Part shown: positions 25,601 to 32,924 of the stretch, piece after piece
Position numbering within the stretch: position 1 is the stretch's first letter
Layout of the letters: each line of letters starts with the position of its first letter
Source: Cryomorphaceae bacterium
GTDB taxonomy: Bacteria; Bacteroidota; Bacteroidia; Flavobacteriales; Schleiferiaceae
DNA length: 33,971 nucleotides
Assembly: GCA_007116495.1 (NCBI GenBank)
Contig: SKIJ01000101.1
Location: forward strand, 1 to 33,971
Direction of reading: 5' to 3'
Notes under the pieces: model-generated
Seen by the model: the letters and a program-made list of their open reading frames with translations, nothing else
Told to the model about the DNA's origin: nothing
Databases searched by the model: none
Position numbers and translations under genes: made by a program

Positions 25601-25790
25601 CATCGGTGCGTTGAAGACTTCTCTTGATTAACATACCATCTGCATCACGATGTTCCCTAATGAGGCAAACATAATCACCTTTGCTATACACTACTGTGTA
25701 GTCACCTGCCGACTGACTAATATCCTCCAACTGCCCATAGCTAATCGCCGCAAGAAAACTAAAAAGTGAAAGTAATAGTGCTTTACACAT
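22689..25790 (-). CDS. Large secreted protein with T9SS type A sorting domain
   Basis: The protein has 1033 residues. The signal peptide is residues 1-19 (MCKALLLSLFSFLAAISYG). The bulk is beta-rich, with repeated short motifs of the kind seen in propeller-like or SBBP-type repeat proteins (GNTYLLGYYEKGNMIIDG, NGNIWLGGWFRGE, DDKLWLVLAERDS). I cannot name a catalytic domain. Residues about 950-1033 are a T9SS C-terminal domain (NIVLFPNPVLRSTNRF ... YYAAGIYSIVLHG, ending LVLKFIVN). It should be exported to the surface or medium. The gene is visibly richer in A and T than the lolD-umuC region, which suggests relaxed or foreign composition. A -7 element lies 59 bp upstream. Confidence 0.82.
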   Translation of the reverse strand: MCKALLLSLFSFLAAISYGQLEDISQSAGDYTVVYSKGDYVCLIREHRDADGMLIKRSLQRTDDFVNFDIVDDSISYRRQNSLFFKIQDTLYYFDEKRHLHGISPVNDSIFLVDSTIVHRPYSRTPFYYKTNDHVLFNLHTNGVLFFDGNVIKQFDFNFPFRVADSCMYSLNFGRSRILKFNYFNETLDTLPLSLDSLFNASALPDPTFNFNGLFLFWGFKNINNRRYIRSLVTNGNTVFTDTLFRDDNQDSLYYSHTDFLPLRNSDQARGDFYINPRPLNFKTIVLEHPTRDYQFSPEEHPRLTRLLTYKVNSQSFSQISSPSLTKTRGEFFIVGENSNGIICFSDIDSSGIEPIVIRNDTVEKLFEIGDGMHGLTQRESKSTMNYRWKYGRITMSIGQTVKKIDDQFVFLGVSTTQGLSLFITDGTKKGTGFLAKLPNFINYHFRDVTPSLFYKNGDLYISLQTSIIGSNNITYTFKYSGDFIPKAIPSKRGWSRSIEATTSFSGGGAYSKPYIQKRDNRILTVSSMSRHDFAFFPEVKQSLFQNDWASRLYYAIYDTTGNLLEKSLVVAWRGLVSLTNNDSKVLVFPENHSVTTGPHFDTRQPVSLPQTVVAQYSSDNQLEWELKIERVFDVSVLDIKTDEEGNTYLLGYYEKGNMIIDGFELRSDYTFQYFSAKISAEGKLRWAENISMEGLSRVSFFANLEVSDDHLLISLSEGSPNTSSTCRYTDWITRIVKVSKSSGSVVFSKDIQFTDLSVIYSITESANGNIWLGGWFRGEALDEGKEIAAAVGPQNCPTSGILIGLNSSNGKIFATEVASDRARFHDVTYLDDKLWLVLAERDSTRIQKRNHQGYLEKEYAFPSRLLTVIIDESRYSKAQIIPLNNKSDDFLYFSGQMDHRPVTLTDTFYYQNVDSKFITHVLMKRPGTLLKDKLTHDNVFNFLPDVQNIVLFPNPVLRSTNRFYLRALDGKFKYTSYEIFNSKGAFMQSGSFSTPSVPLNEVVLNQYYAAGIYSIVLHGDGDKPLVLKFIVN

Positions 25791-25849
25791 CTGTTCTTTT
25801 CAAAAATTATCGTTCAGAAACCACTAAATGCATGGTTTATTTGGTTTTT

Positions 25850-25857
25850 CAAAAGTA
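25850..25857 (-). promoter_or_regulatory. -7 element of the 1033-aa T9SS gene
   Basis: The minus strand reads TACTTTTG, an exact TAnnTTTG match, 59 nt before the ATG at 25790. No clear -33 TTTG is present at the expected spacing. Confidence 0.45.
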
Positions 25858-25960
25858 GTAAAAAACTCGTGATTAAAGTCTTAAATACAAGAGGGCATTT
25901 CGGTTTTTCTTTACGTCTAATTATGTCCCTAAATGAGATATAGAATAATCATAGACAAAC

Positions 25961-25999
25961 AAAAAAAGGCCAAACAGCACAATGCTGTTTGACCTTTTT
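25961..25999 (-). terminator. Terminator of tRNA-Pro
   Basis: A near-perfect 16-bp stem with one G-T pair (core CAAACAGCA / TGCTGTTTG) and a 3-nt loop is followed by seven T's on the minus strand, starting 5 bp past the tRNA-Pro 3' end. On the plus strand it also ends in a T-run. Confidence 0.88.
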
Positions 26000-26003
26000 A
26001 AAG

Positions 26004-26076
26004 TCGGGGTGACTGGACTCGAACCAGCGACCCCCTGGTCCCAAACCAGGTGCGCTACCAACTGCGCCACACCCCG
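26004..26076 (-). tRNA. tRNA-Pro (anticodon TGG)
   Basis: The gene is 73 nt. The acceptor stem is CGGGGTG/CACCCCG, the D arm GCGC...GCGC, and the anticodon stem CCTGG/CCAGG with loop TTTGGGA, giving anticodon TGG. The T arm is GCTGG-TTCGAGT-CCAGT and the discriminator is A. CCA is not encoded. Confidence 0.95.
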
Positions 26077-26121
26077 AAAACAAATAGGTGTTATTTTGTT
26101 GTGCGGTATTCACATTTCAAT

Positions 26122-26207
26122 TGCGGTGAGAGGGGGATTACCTCCCTTCGGTCGGTGAGCTCCACTTCGTTCCGGTTCGAACCCCGGGTTCTCATCCCCC
26201 TCTCACC
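26122..26207. repeat. Palindromic element derived from the tRNA-Ser 3' end
   Basis: An 18-bp stretch at 26122-26139 is identical, in the same orientation, to the 3' end of the neighbouring tRNA-Ser (26244-26261). A 14-bp arm at 26194-26207 is its perfect inverted copy. Just inside the right arm, GGGTTCTCATCCCCC resembles a T arm with two changes from the tRNA-Ser sequence. The centre contains the 10-bp palindrome GGTTCGAACC (26174-26183). The whole does not fold as a tRNA because there is no anticodon arm. It could be an attachment-site scar, a small tRNA-derived repeat, or a processing or termination structure. Confidence 0.65.
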
Positions 26208-26245
26208 TTTTCGGTGCTATGCAATTTCAAATAACAAAATTACTG

Positions 26246-26333
26246 CGGTGAGAGGGGGATTCGAACCCCCGGTACGATGTTATCGTACGGCAGTTTAGCA
26301 AACTGCTGGTTTAAGCCACTCACCCATCTCACC
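26246..26333 (-). tRNA. tRNA-Ser (anticodon GCT)
   Basis: The gene is 88 nt with a long variable arm, as expected for a class II tRNA. The acceptor stem is GGTGAGA/TCTCACC, the anticodon stem GCAGT/ACTGC with loop TTGCTAA, giving anticodon GCT for AGC/AGU codons. The variable arm is GTACGAT...ATCGTAC. The T arm is GGGGG-TTCGAAT-CCCCC and the discriminator is G. CCA is not encoded. Confidence 0.95.
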
Positions 26334-26431
26334 AATGGAGGACATTTCCTCGTTTTTCGGACGGCAAAAATAGACACCTTTATCGAACTTACAAGTACTT
26401 TTTTTATTTTTTTATCGCCTTTTTTTGGCCT

Positions 26432-26439
26432 TACTTTTG
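26432..26439 (+). promoter_or_regulatory. -7 element of the VWA/nth/elyC-like operon
   Basis: TACTTTTG matches TAnnTTTG exactly. The position 19 nt upstream holds TTTT rather than TTTG. The leader to the ATG at 26505 would be about 60 nt and contains a 12-codon ATG frame (26450-26488) of doubtful meaning. Confidence 0.45.
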
Positions 26440-26504
26440 TCCCACATCATATGACCTTTTTCGCCAGCCTCAACCTTTATGGCATTTAGAAATACAACTC
26501 GTTT

Positions 26505-27851
26505 ATGCGTCAAGTCCTTATCGCTTTTTTTGTGCTGATCTCAATTGGTGAATCCTTCGCGCAAATCCGCATCCTCTTTATCCTCGACGCCTCAAATTCT
26601 ATGAATGCTCGCTGGGAAAACACCTCCCGCTGGGATGTTGCCCGAGAAACACTGAGCAAACTTCTCGATTCGCTGGAACAATCACCTAATCCACCCGAAG
26701 TCGCCCTGCGCGTATACGGACATCAGCGCAATTTCCCGCCGCAGTACTGCGACGACACCAAACTTGAAGTGGCCTTTCACGCCAATTCATACCGGCATAT
26801 GCGCAACAAAATAAAAGGTTTGCGTGCCAAGGGAACCACACCCATTGCCCACAGCTTGGAGGAAGCCGCTCAAGACTTTCCCGACAACAGCAATGGCAGA
26901 AACAGCATCATTCTCCTTACCGATGGCAAAGAAGAATGCGATGGCGATCCGTGTAAAGCCTCGCGCATGCTTCAAGAAAAAGGCATTGCCATCAGACCGT
27001 ATATTATTGGTATGGGGATGGAACTCGACGATATTACCTCGCTGGACTGTGTGGGGCGAACCGTTAATGCTGAATCTCCGGCACAATTGACTCAAGAAAT
27101 GCACTTGGCCGTTCGCTACGCCCTCCTTCCTACCTCTGCACAGGTAGATTTGCTCGATCACCTCGGCAATGCCAGTGAAACCAACGTGGCTGTTAGCATA
27201 GCCGAACAATTCTCTGGGAAACCAGCCTATCACTTTATCCATACCCTCAACCGCATGAACCGACCGGACACCATAATGATTGACCCGGGACCGGTATATC
27301 GTGTCACCGTTCACAGTACGCCTCCGGTAACCCGTGAACACGTGCAAATCAATCCCGGTAAGCATTCTCATATTGGCATCAACCTTCCCCAAGGAGATTT
27401 GGTTTTCAATATTAAACCCGATGGTGCATATACCGATTTGCGGGCCATCGTAAGAGAAAAAGGGAAAAAAGCCATTGTGAATAATCATCCTGTACCCGGA
27501 AAGCATCGCTATTTGAGTGGTGAATACGAATTGGAAATACTAACTCTTCCGCCAGTTAAACAAACGATTGAAATAAAAGCTGGACAATCAGCTGACGTTA
27601 AAATACCCGGTCCGGGCACGGTTACCTTTCAAGCAAACGCCTCTTTTTATGGACACATTTTACACAAAAAGGATAACCAATGGGTAAACATATACACTTT
27701 TGAAGGCACTAATACACGTCATGTAATGGCTATGCAACCGGGTGAATACCGACTGGTTCACCGCTCCATGGCTTCTAAAAGCATACAATTCAATAGAGAT
27801 GTTTCGTTTTCGGTAAATACCGGTGGAAGTACTTTGGTCAAAATTCCTTAA
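26505..27851 (+). CDS. Exported VWA domain protein
   Basis: The protein has 448 residues. The signal peptide is residues 1-19, ending SFAQ. A VWA domain at about 21-205 has an intact MIDAS: D28-x-S30-x-S32 (DASNS), T111/T112, and D140 in LLTDGKEE. Four cysteines (in YCDD, EECDGDPCK and LDCVG) may form disulfides, consistent with periplasmic or surface location. The C-terminal 240 residues are beta-rich, with carboxypeptidase-regulatory or PEGA-like spacing (GPVYRVTVHS, GKHRYLSGEYELEI, GQSADVKIPGPG). There is no clear T9SS domain or lipobox. The partner is unknown; no AAA ATPase is adjacent, unlike the other VWA gene in this window. It is the first gene of an operon, with nth 2 nt downstream. 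Confidence 0.85.
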   Translation: MRQVLIAFFVLISIGESFAQIRILFILDASNSMNARWENTSRWDVARETLSKLLDSLEQSPNPPEVALRVYGHQRNFPPQYCDDTKLEVAFHANSYRHMRNKIKGLRAKGTTPIAHSLEEAAQDFPDNSNGRNSIILLTDGKEECDGDPCKASRMLQEKGIAIRPYIIGMGMELDDITSLDCVGRTVNAESPAQLTQEMHLAVRYALLPTSAQVDLLDHLGNASETNVAVSIAEQFSGKPAYHFIHTLNRMNRPDTIMIDPGPVYRVTVHSTPPVTREHVQINPGKHSHIGINLPQGDLVFNIKPDGAYTDLRAIVREKGKKAIVNNHPVPGKHRYLSGEYELEILTLPPVKQTIEIKAGQSADVKIPGPGTVTFQANASFYGHILHKKDNQWVNIYTFEGTNTRHVMAMQPGEYRLVHRSMASKSIQFNRDVSFSVNTGGSTLVKIP

Positions 27852-27853
27852 TC

Positions 27854-28504
27854 ATGATAAAAAAAGAAAAAGTGGATTACGTTATAGCGGAACTTCAGCG
27901 ATTATATCCAAATCCTCCGGTTCCACTTGATCACAGTGACCCATATACGCTTTTAATAGCTGTTTTGCTTTCTGCGCAGTGCACTGATGAACGCGTTAAC
28001 AAAATCACTCCCCTACTTTTTGCTAAAGCTCGTACGCCCGAACAAATGGAAAGGTTAACGCTGGAAGAAATTGCCGATATCATTCGTCCGTGCGGACTTA
28101 CTCCCATGAAATCAAAAGGTATTTATCACCTCACGCGCATTCTACTCGATAAATACGACGGTCAAGTCCCGGCGGATATGGAAGCCCTTGAAGCGCTCCC
28201 GGCTGTGGGACATAAAACCGCTTCGGTGGTAATGAGTCAAGCCTTTGGTGTGCCGGCATTTCCTGTAGATACCCACATTCATCGACTCATGTATCGATGG
28301 GGGTTTTCCAACGGTAAATCCGTGGTACAAACCGAACGCGACGCCAAGCGGTTATTTCCCAAAGAAAAATGGAATGATCTTCATTTGCAAATTATTTTCT
28401 ATGGACGTGAGTACAGTCCGGCAAGAGGCTGGAACATCGACATCGATTACATCTCCCGACGGATAGGGCGAAAATCTCTTTTGAAAACGTTCACCAAACA
28501 ATGA
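27854..28504 (+). CDS. nth: Endonuclease III lacking Fe-S cluster cysteines
   Basis: The protein has 216 residues. It has the helix-hairpin-helix LPAVGHKTASVV with catalytic Lys121 and the catalytic Asp139 in FPVDTHIHR, matching K120 and D138 of E. coli Nth. LLSAQCTDERVN near residue 38 is also diagnostic. It should act as a bifunctional glycosylase/AP lyase on oxidised pyrimidines. The C-terminal 4Fe-4S loop is missing: where E. coli has GRYTCIAR and three further Cys, this protein has GREYSPARGW followed by a Cys-free basic tail. The only cysteines, C43 and C80, are elsewhere. The gene lies 2 nt after the VWA gene and overlaps the next gene by ATGA. Confidence 0.93.
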   Translation: MIKKEKVDYVIAELQRLYPNPPVPLDHSDPYTLLIAVLLSAQCTDERVNKITPLLFAKARTPEQMERLTLEEIADIIRPCGLTPMKSKGIYHLTRILLDKYDGQVPADMEALEALPAVGHKTASVVMSQAFGVPAFPVDTHIHRLMYRWGFSNGKSVVQTERDAKRLFPKEKWNDLHLQIIFYGREYSPARGWNIDIDYISRRIGRKSLLKTFTKQ

Positions 28505-29241
28505 AACTATTAATCTTATCGCCCGCATTCTATTTTCTTGTTTCTCTTTTAATCATTTTTAAAATTGGACAAAAAAGTAGTCGACAATTTCGAAGACTAG
28601 TCATTGCTTGGAGCCTGTTATTCTACCTGTTTACCACACCTTTTATACCACATGCCATGATTGGCTGGTGGGAAAACCAATATTCTCCCGTTAACCTTCA
28701 GAACCTCGACGATAACCATACGTATAAGATTTTGGTTTTGGGTGCTGGTCACGGAAACGACGAACGCTTAGTAGACCTTACGCGTATTAATTCCCATGCC
28801 CGTGCACGCATAAATGAGGGCGTTCGCATTGCCAACCATTTGCATCAAAGTCATTTGTTTACCTCCGGGCATTCCGGAAATGACAATACACCAACCGGTA
28901 TTGTCATGCGAAATGCGGCAATTCAGCTTGGCTTTAATCCATATCGAATTAGTGTACAGGCAGAACCCCACAATACCAAAAGTGAAGCCGCTAGCTTTTA
29001 CGATACATTTTTTCAAGAAGAAGACACCCTTATATTAGTGACTTCAGCACAGCATTTACCACGAGCGCTCAATCATTTTAAACGTGCCGGCATAGAAAAC
29101 ATCATACCAGCTCCTTGTGATTATGTAACATTCAGAAACAATGAATCTTATAAATTTGGACATTTCATTCCAAAGCTTCACTACCTGCGAAACATGACGC
29201 ATTTCAACAAAGAATGGGTAGGCGTATTGTTTAATTTGTAA
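28501..29241 (+). CDS. ElyC/SanA/YdcF family protein (DUF218)
   Basis: The protein has 246 residues. Two hydrophobic segments at about 3-20 and 33-52 anchor it in the membrane. The DUF218 domain follows, with KILVLGAGHG at about 77-86, a RINEGVRIAN helix, LFTSGHSGND, the EPHNTKSEAASFYD motif and LILVTSAQHLPRAL. These are the conserved elements of the family. E. coli relatives affect envelope integrity (ElyC, SanA), but the reaction is not established. It is translationally coupled to nth through ATGA at 28501-28504 and ends the operon. Confidence 0.86.
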   Translation: MKLLILSPAFYFLVSLLIIFKIGQKSSRQFRRLVIAWSLLFYLFTTPFIPHAMIGWWENQYSPVNLQNLDDNHTYKILVLGAGHGNDERLVDLTRINSHARARINEGVRIANHLHQSHLFTSGHSGNDNTPTGIVMRNAAIQLGFNPYRISVQAEPHNTKSEAASFYDTFFQEEDTLILVTSAQHLPRALNHFKRAGIENIIPAPCDYVTFRNNESYKFGHFIPKLHYLRNMTHFNKEWVGVLFNL

Positions 29242-29275
29242 CGCACAAATTGTCCATTTGGAGCGCTCATTGGAC

Positions 29276-29306
29276 TTTGTTCCCTGCTCACTGTGCCCTA
29301 TTTTTG
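29276..29306 (+). promoter_or_regulatory. Promoter of the E1 dehydrogenase gene
   Basis: TTTG (29276-29279), a 19-nt spacer and TATTTTTG (29299-29306) together form an exact Bacteroidota promoter, the best in the window. Transcription would start near 29311-29313, which excludes the upstream GTG at 29293 as a start codon. Confidence 0.75.
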
Positions 29307-29316
29307 TACACCAATA

Positions 29317-31701
29317 ATGAATATACATACACCTATGAGTAACGCAGAACTTACCGATATATCTAATGTAGAAACCACCTATAAAAATGACGTCATCAAC
29401 GACTTCAAACTAGCGGTTGAAAGCCGCGAAGCCAGCTTGATTGGCCGACGCGAAGTGTTGACCGGAAAGGCCAAGTTTGGCATCTTCGGCGACGGAAAAG
29501 AAGTTGCCCAGATCGCATGGGCCAAGGCCTTTAAAAATGGCGATTTCCGTTCGGGTTACTACCGCGACCAGACCTTTATGATGGCCATCGGTCAGCTCAC
29601 CACCAAAGAATTTTTTGCCAGTTTATACGCCAATACCGATCTCGAAAAAGAGCCTGCTTCCGGTGGACGCCAAATGAACGGCCACTTTGCCACCCGTAGT
29701 TTGGATGAAAATGGCAACTGGAAAGACCTTACCACTCAAAAGAACTCCTCGGCCGATATTTCGCCTACGGCCGGACAAATGCCGAGATTGCTCGGATTGG
29801 CACAGGCCAGTCGATACTACAAAGCGCACAACGACGAAGGTATCCAACAAAACTTTTCCAACAACGGGTCAGAGGTAGCTTGGGGAACCATCGGAAATGC
29901 CTCCACCTCGGAAGGCTTATTCTTTGAAACGTTCAATGCAGCTGGTGTTCTGCAAGTCCCCATGGTTATTTCCGTTTGGGACGATGAATATGGCATCTCT
30001 GTACATGCTAAATTTCAAACCACTAAAGAGAATATTTCTGAAATCTTGGCCGGTTTTGAACGCAACGAAAAACCCGGCTACGAAATCATCGTGGTGAAAG
30101 GTTGGGACTACCCCGCCCTTATCGATGCCTACGAACGTGCCGGTAAAATTGCCCGCGAAGAACACGTGCCCGTTATGATTCACGTGGTGGAAATGACCCA
30201 ACCGCAAGGACACTCGACCAGCGGTTCACACGAACGCTATAAAAGTCCCGAGCGACTTCAGTGGGAAAAGGAATACGACTGTATTGCCCAAATGAAAAAA
30301 TGGATGATTGAAGTGGGCATCGTGACGGAAGAAGAAGCTAACGAAATAGAAAAAGAGGCCAAAAAAACTGCCAGACAAGGCAAAGCCGAAGCGTGGAAAG
30401 AATTTATCGGTACCATAAAGGCAGAACGCGACGAAGCGGTTGGCTTATTGGAAAACCTGCAGAATGAAACCGGCGACCAATCGCTTGGCGCGAATGAATT
30501 AAAAGCCATTACAGAGCCAATTCGCAAAGAATACATGTCGGCATTGCGTAAGGCCGCTAGAAAACACCCCGACGCCGATACCATCCGCAGCATCCATGCG
30601 TGGCTTGAGGATATGTTTGCCCTGCGTCACGACGACTACAGCAGTCACTTGTACGCCGAAAACGAACGTTCCGCATTAAACGCAGAAGAGGTGCGCCCTA
30701 CCTACGACGATGATGCAGAAGAGGTTGATGGACGTATCGTGTTGCGCGACAACTTCGACCGCATCCTCGGGGAAGATGGTAGAGTAATGATTTTTGGTGA
30801 AGACAGCGGTAAAATTGGCGACGTCAACCAGGGATTAGAAGGCCTGCAAGACAAGCACGGTGAACACCGCGTACAAGACACCGGTATTCGCGAGGCGACC
30901 ATCATGGGACAAGGCATTGGATTGGCCATGCGCGGCTTACGCCCCATCGCGGAGATTCAGTATTTGGATTACCTCCTGTACTGTCAACAAATCATGAGTG
31001 ATGACCTAGCGACGGTGCGTTATCGCTCTCGCGGCGGACAAATGGCTCCGACCATCGTCCGTACCCGTGGACACCGCTTAGAAGGCATCTGGCACAGTGG
31101 AAGTCCACTGGGCACCATCTTACACAGCATGCGCGGAATCTACGTATTGGTACCACGCAATATGACCAAAGCGGCCGGTTTCTACAACACCATGTTGGAA
31201 AGCGATGACCCGGCACTAATCATTGAGTGCTTGAATGGCTATCGCTTGAAAGAGAAATTACCCAACAACCTCGGCGACATCCGCACACCATTGGGCATCC
31301 CTGAAGTCATCAACGAAGGCAGTGATCTTACCGTGGTGACCTACGGTTCCAACTGTCGCATAGCACTAGAAGCAGCAGCCGAGTTGGAAACCATGGGCAT
31401 CAACATCGAAATCATCGACGTACAAACCCTTCTGCCATTCGATGTGAACCACCAGATTGTGGAGCACTTGAAAAACACCAACCGCGTTATTTTCTTCGAT
31501 GAAGACGTGCCCGGAGGCGCCAGTGCATATATGATGCAGCAAGTATTGGAGGAACAAGGCGGCTATCAGTACCTCGACGCCAAACCGCGAACACTGTGTG
31601 CTAAAGCCCACCGTCCGGCCTACGGTACCGATGGCGATTACTTCAGTAAGCCCAGCGCCGATGATTTGGTGGATATGGTACTAGAGATGATGAAAGAATA
31701 A
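29317..31701 (+). CDS. Single-chain 2-oxoacid dehydrogenase E1 (alpha-beta fusion, thiamine-diphosphate-dependent)
   Basis: The protein has 794 residues from the ATG at 29317; the ATG at 29335 is equally possible. Residues about 30-380 are an E1-alpha domain with the thiamine-diphosphate/Mg segment GNASTSEG...N (193-207), an unusual GN in place of GD or GE. A charged linker follows. Residues about 460-794 are E1-beta: a pyrimidine-binding half (FGEDSGKIGDVNQGLEGL, IREATIMGQGIGLAMRGLRP) and a transketolase C-terminal half (VTYGSNCRIALEAA, FDEDVPGGASAYM). The family is annotated as branched-chain or 2-oxoisovalerate dehydrogenase E1. It decarboxylates a 2-oxoacid and passes the acyl group to lipoyl-E2. 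E2 and E3 are not adjacent, so the substrate is uncertain. Confidence 0.9.
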   Translation: MNIHTPMSNAELTDISNVETTYKNDVINDFKLAVESREASLIGRREVLTGKAKFGIFGDGKEVAQIAWAKAFKNGDFRSGYYRDQTFMMAIGQLTTKEFFASLYANTDLEKEPASGGRQMNGHFATRSLDENGNWKDLTTQKNSSADISPTAGQMPRLLGLAQASRYYKAHNDEGIQQNFSNNGSEVAWGTIGNASTSEGLFFETFNAAGVLQVPMVISVWDDEYGISVHAKFQTTKENISEILAGFERNEKPGYEIIVVKGWDYPALIDAYERAGKIAREEHVPVMIHVVEMTQPQGHSTSGSHERYKSPERLQWEKEYDCIAQMKKWMIEVGIVTEEEANEIEKEAKKTARQGKAEAWKEFIGTIKAERDEAVGLLENLQNETGDQSLGANELKAITEPIRKEYMSALRKAARKHPDADTIRSIHAWLEDMFALRHDDYSSHLYAENERSALNAEEVRPTYDDDAEEVDGRIVLRDNFDRILGEDGRVMIFGEDSGKIGDVNQGLEGLQDKHGEHRVQDTGIREATIMGQGIGLAMRGLRPIAEIQYLDYLLYCQQIMSDDLATVRYRSRGGQMAPTIVRTRGHRLEGIWHSGSPLGTILHSMRGIYVLVPRNMTKAAGFYNTMLESDDPALIIECLNGYRLKEKLPNNLGDIRTPLGIPEVINEGSDLTVVTYGSNCRIALEAAAELETMGINIEIIDVQTLLPFDVNHQIVEHLKNTNRVIFFDEDVPGGASAYMMQQVLEEQGGYQYLDAKPRTLCAKAHRPAYGTDGDYFSKPSADDLVDMVLEMMKE

Positions 31702-31704
31702 GCG

Positions 31705-32922
31705 TTGAGTAAAGAAAGACTGCATCTCAACTTGGTGGCCGGTGTTTTAGAAGCACTGGAAACCGTATACGGCAAATCCTTTTACGCCGATAAAGTCATC
31801 GAGCGCTTGCTCAAGACCAATAAGAAATGGGGTTCTCGGGATCGCGGATTTGTGGCCGAAACCACCTACGACATGGTTCGCTGGTGGCGTTTATTGTGGG
31901 CCATTTACGATCGTGAGCCAACGCTTAAGCGCAAAGAGCTTTGGAACTTATTTGGCATTTACAGACTTTGGCAAGGAAAAGATCTGCCCGATTGGGATAA
32001 GTTTGACCGCATTCGCGATTTTGATGTCCACGCGCGATTAAACGCCCTTCCCGACGACGTAGGTTTGAGAGAGTCATACGCCGAATGGTTTCACGACTAC
32101 GCCCACGCACAACTGGGCAATAAATGGCCGGACATCGCCAAGGCCATGAATACCCCGGCCGATGTTTATTTGCGCGTCAATACCCTCAACTGTTCACGCG
32201 AGCAAGCTCAAAAGCGTCTGCTTGACGAAGGCGTAACAACCCACGTATTCCCCGACAATGAAGTGGGAATGCGTTTGAATGAGCGTCTCAACACCTTTCG
32301 CTTGGCGAGTTTTCACGACGGCTGGTACGAAGTACAGGATGCCGGGTCGCAACTCATCGGGTCATTCGTAGAAGCAGAACCGGGGATGCGCGTCATCGAC
32401 GCCTGTGCCGGTGCCGGAGGAAAAACTCTTCATTTGGCCGCAGAAATGCACAACAAAGGACAAATCATCGCTATGGACGTCGAGGGCTGGAAACTCAGTG
32501 AGTTGAAAAAGCGCGCCCGTAGAAACAAAGTCTCCAACATTGAAACCCGCGTGATTGAAAACGCCAAAGTCATCAAGCGCCTGCACGACTCCGCCGACCG
32601 TTTGTTGTTGGACGCCCCGTGTAGCGGTTCGGGGGTTATTCGCCGCAATCCCGACAGCAAGTGGAAGATGCAACCCGACCAATTGGAGCGCGTACAAGTG
32701 ACACAAGCCGACATCCTTCGCAATTACAGCAAAATGGTCAAGTCAGGCGGCAAAATGATCTACGCCACATGCAGCATTTTCCCCGCCGAAAACGAAGACC
32801 AAGTAGCCCGTTTCCTCGCCTCTGAAGCCGGCGAAAACTTCACCCTAGAAGCCGAGCGCACCATCCACCCGGGAGATTTTAATACCGATGGGTTTTATAT
32901 GGCGCGGTTGGTAAAGAAATAA
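31705..32922 (+). CDS. RsmB/NSUN-type RNA cytosine-C5 methyltransferase
   Basis: The protein has 405 residues. It starts at the TTG at 31705; the same frame has a stop at 31699-31701, and residues from here match the family start, so no ATG is available. The N-terminal NusB-like helical domain is followed by the SAM motif DACAGAGGKT (232-241), motif IV DAPCSGSG with C306, and motif VI YATCS with catalytic C356. These two cysteines are the release/nucleophile pair of the m5C family. The target is probably 16S rRNA (RsmB-like), but tRNA cannot be excluded. It begins 3 nt after the E1 stop, with a purine-rich GAAAGAATAAG just before it, and is likely co-transcribed with E1. Confidence 0.92.
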   Translation: MSKERLHLNLVAGVLEALETVYGKSFYADKVIERLLKTNKKWGSRDRGFVAETTYDMVRWWRLLWAIYDREPTLKRKELWNLFGIYRLWQGKDLPDWDKFDRIRDFDVHARLNALPDDVGLRESYAEWFHDYAHAQLGNKWPDIAKAMNTPADVYLRVNTLNCSREQAQKRLLDEGVTTHVFPDNEVGMRLNERLNTFRLASFHDGWYEVQDAGSQLIGSFVEAEPGMRVIDACAGAGGKTLHLAAEMHNKGQIIAMDVEGWKLSELKKRARRNKVSNIETRVIENAKVIKRLHDSADRLLLDAPCSGSGVIRRNPDSKWKMQPDQLERVQVTQADILRNYSKMVKSGGKMIYATCSIFPAENEDQVARFLASEAGENFTLEAERTIHPGDFNTDGFYMARLVKK

Positions 32923-32924
32923 AT

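Noticed and set aside
26050-26298. 82-aa plus-strand open frame across the tRNA region
   Set aside because: It runs antisense through tRNA-Pro, the palindromic element and part of tRNA-Ser; the peptide is a translation of tRNA sequence, not a gene.
26450-26488. 12-codon ATG frame in the leader of the exported VWA gene
   Set aside because: A possible upstream leader peptide, but with no repeated regulatory codons or hairpin; it is likely chance.
26787-27506. 239-aa minus-strand open frame
   Set aside because: It is a shadow of the exported VWA gene on the opposite strand; the VWA frame has an intact signal peptide and MIDAS.
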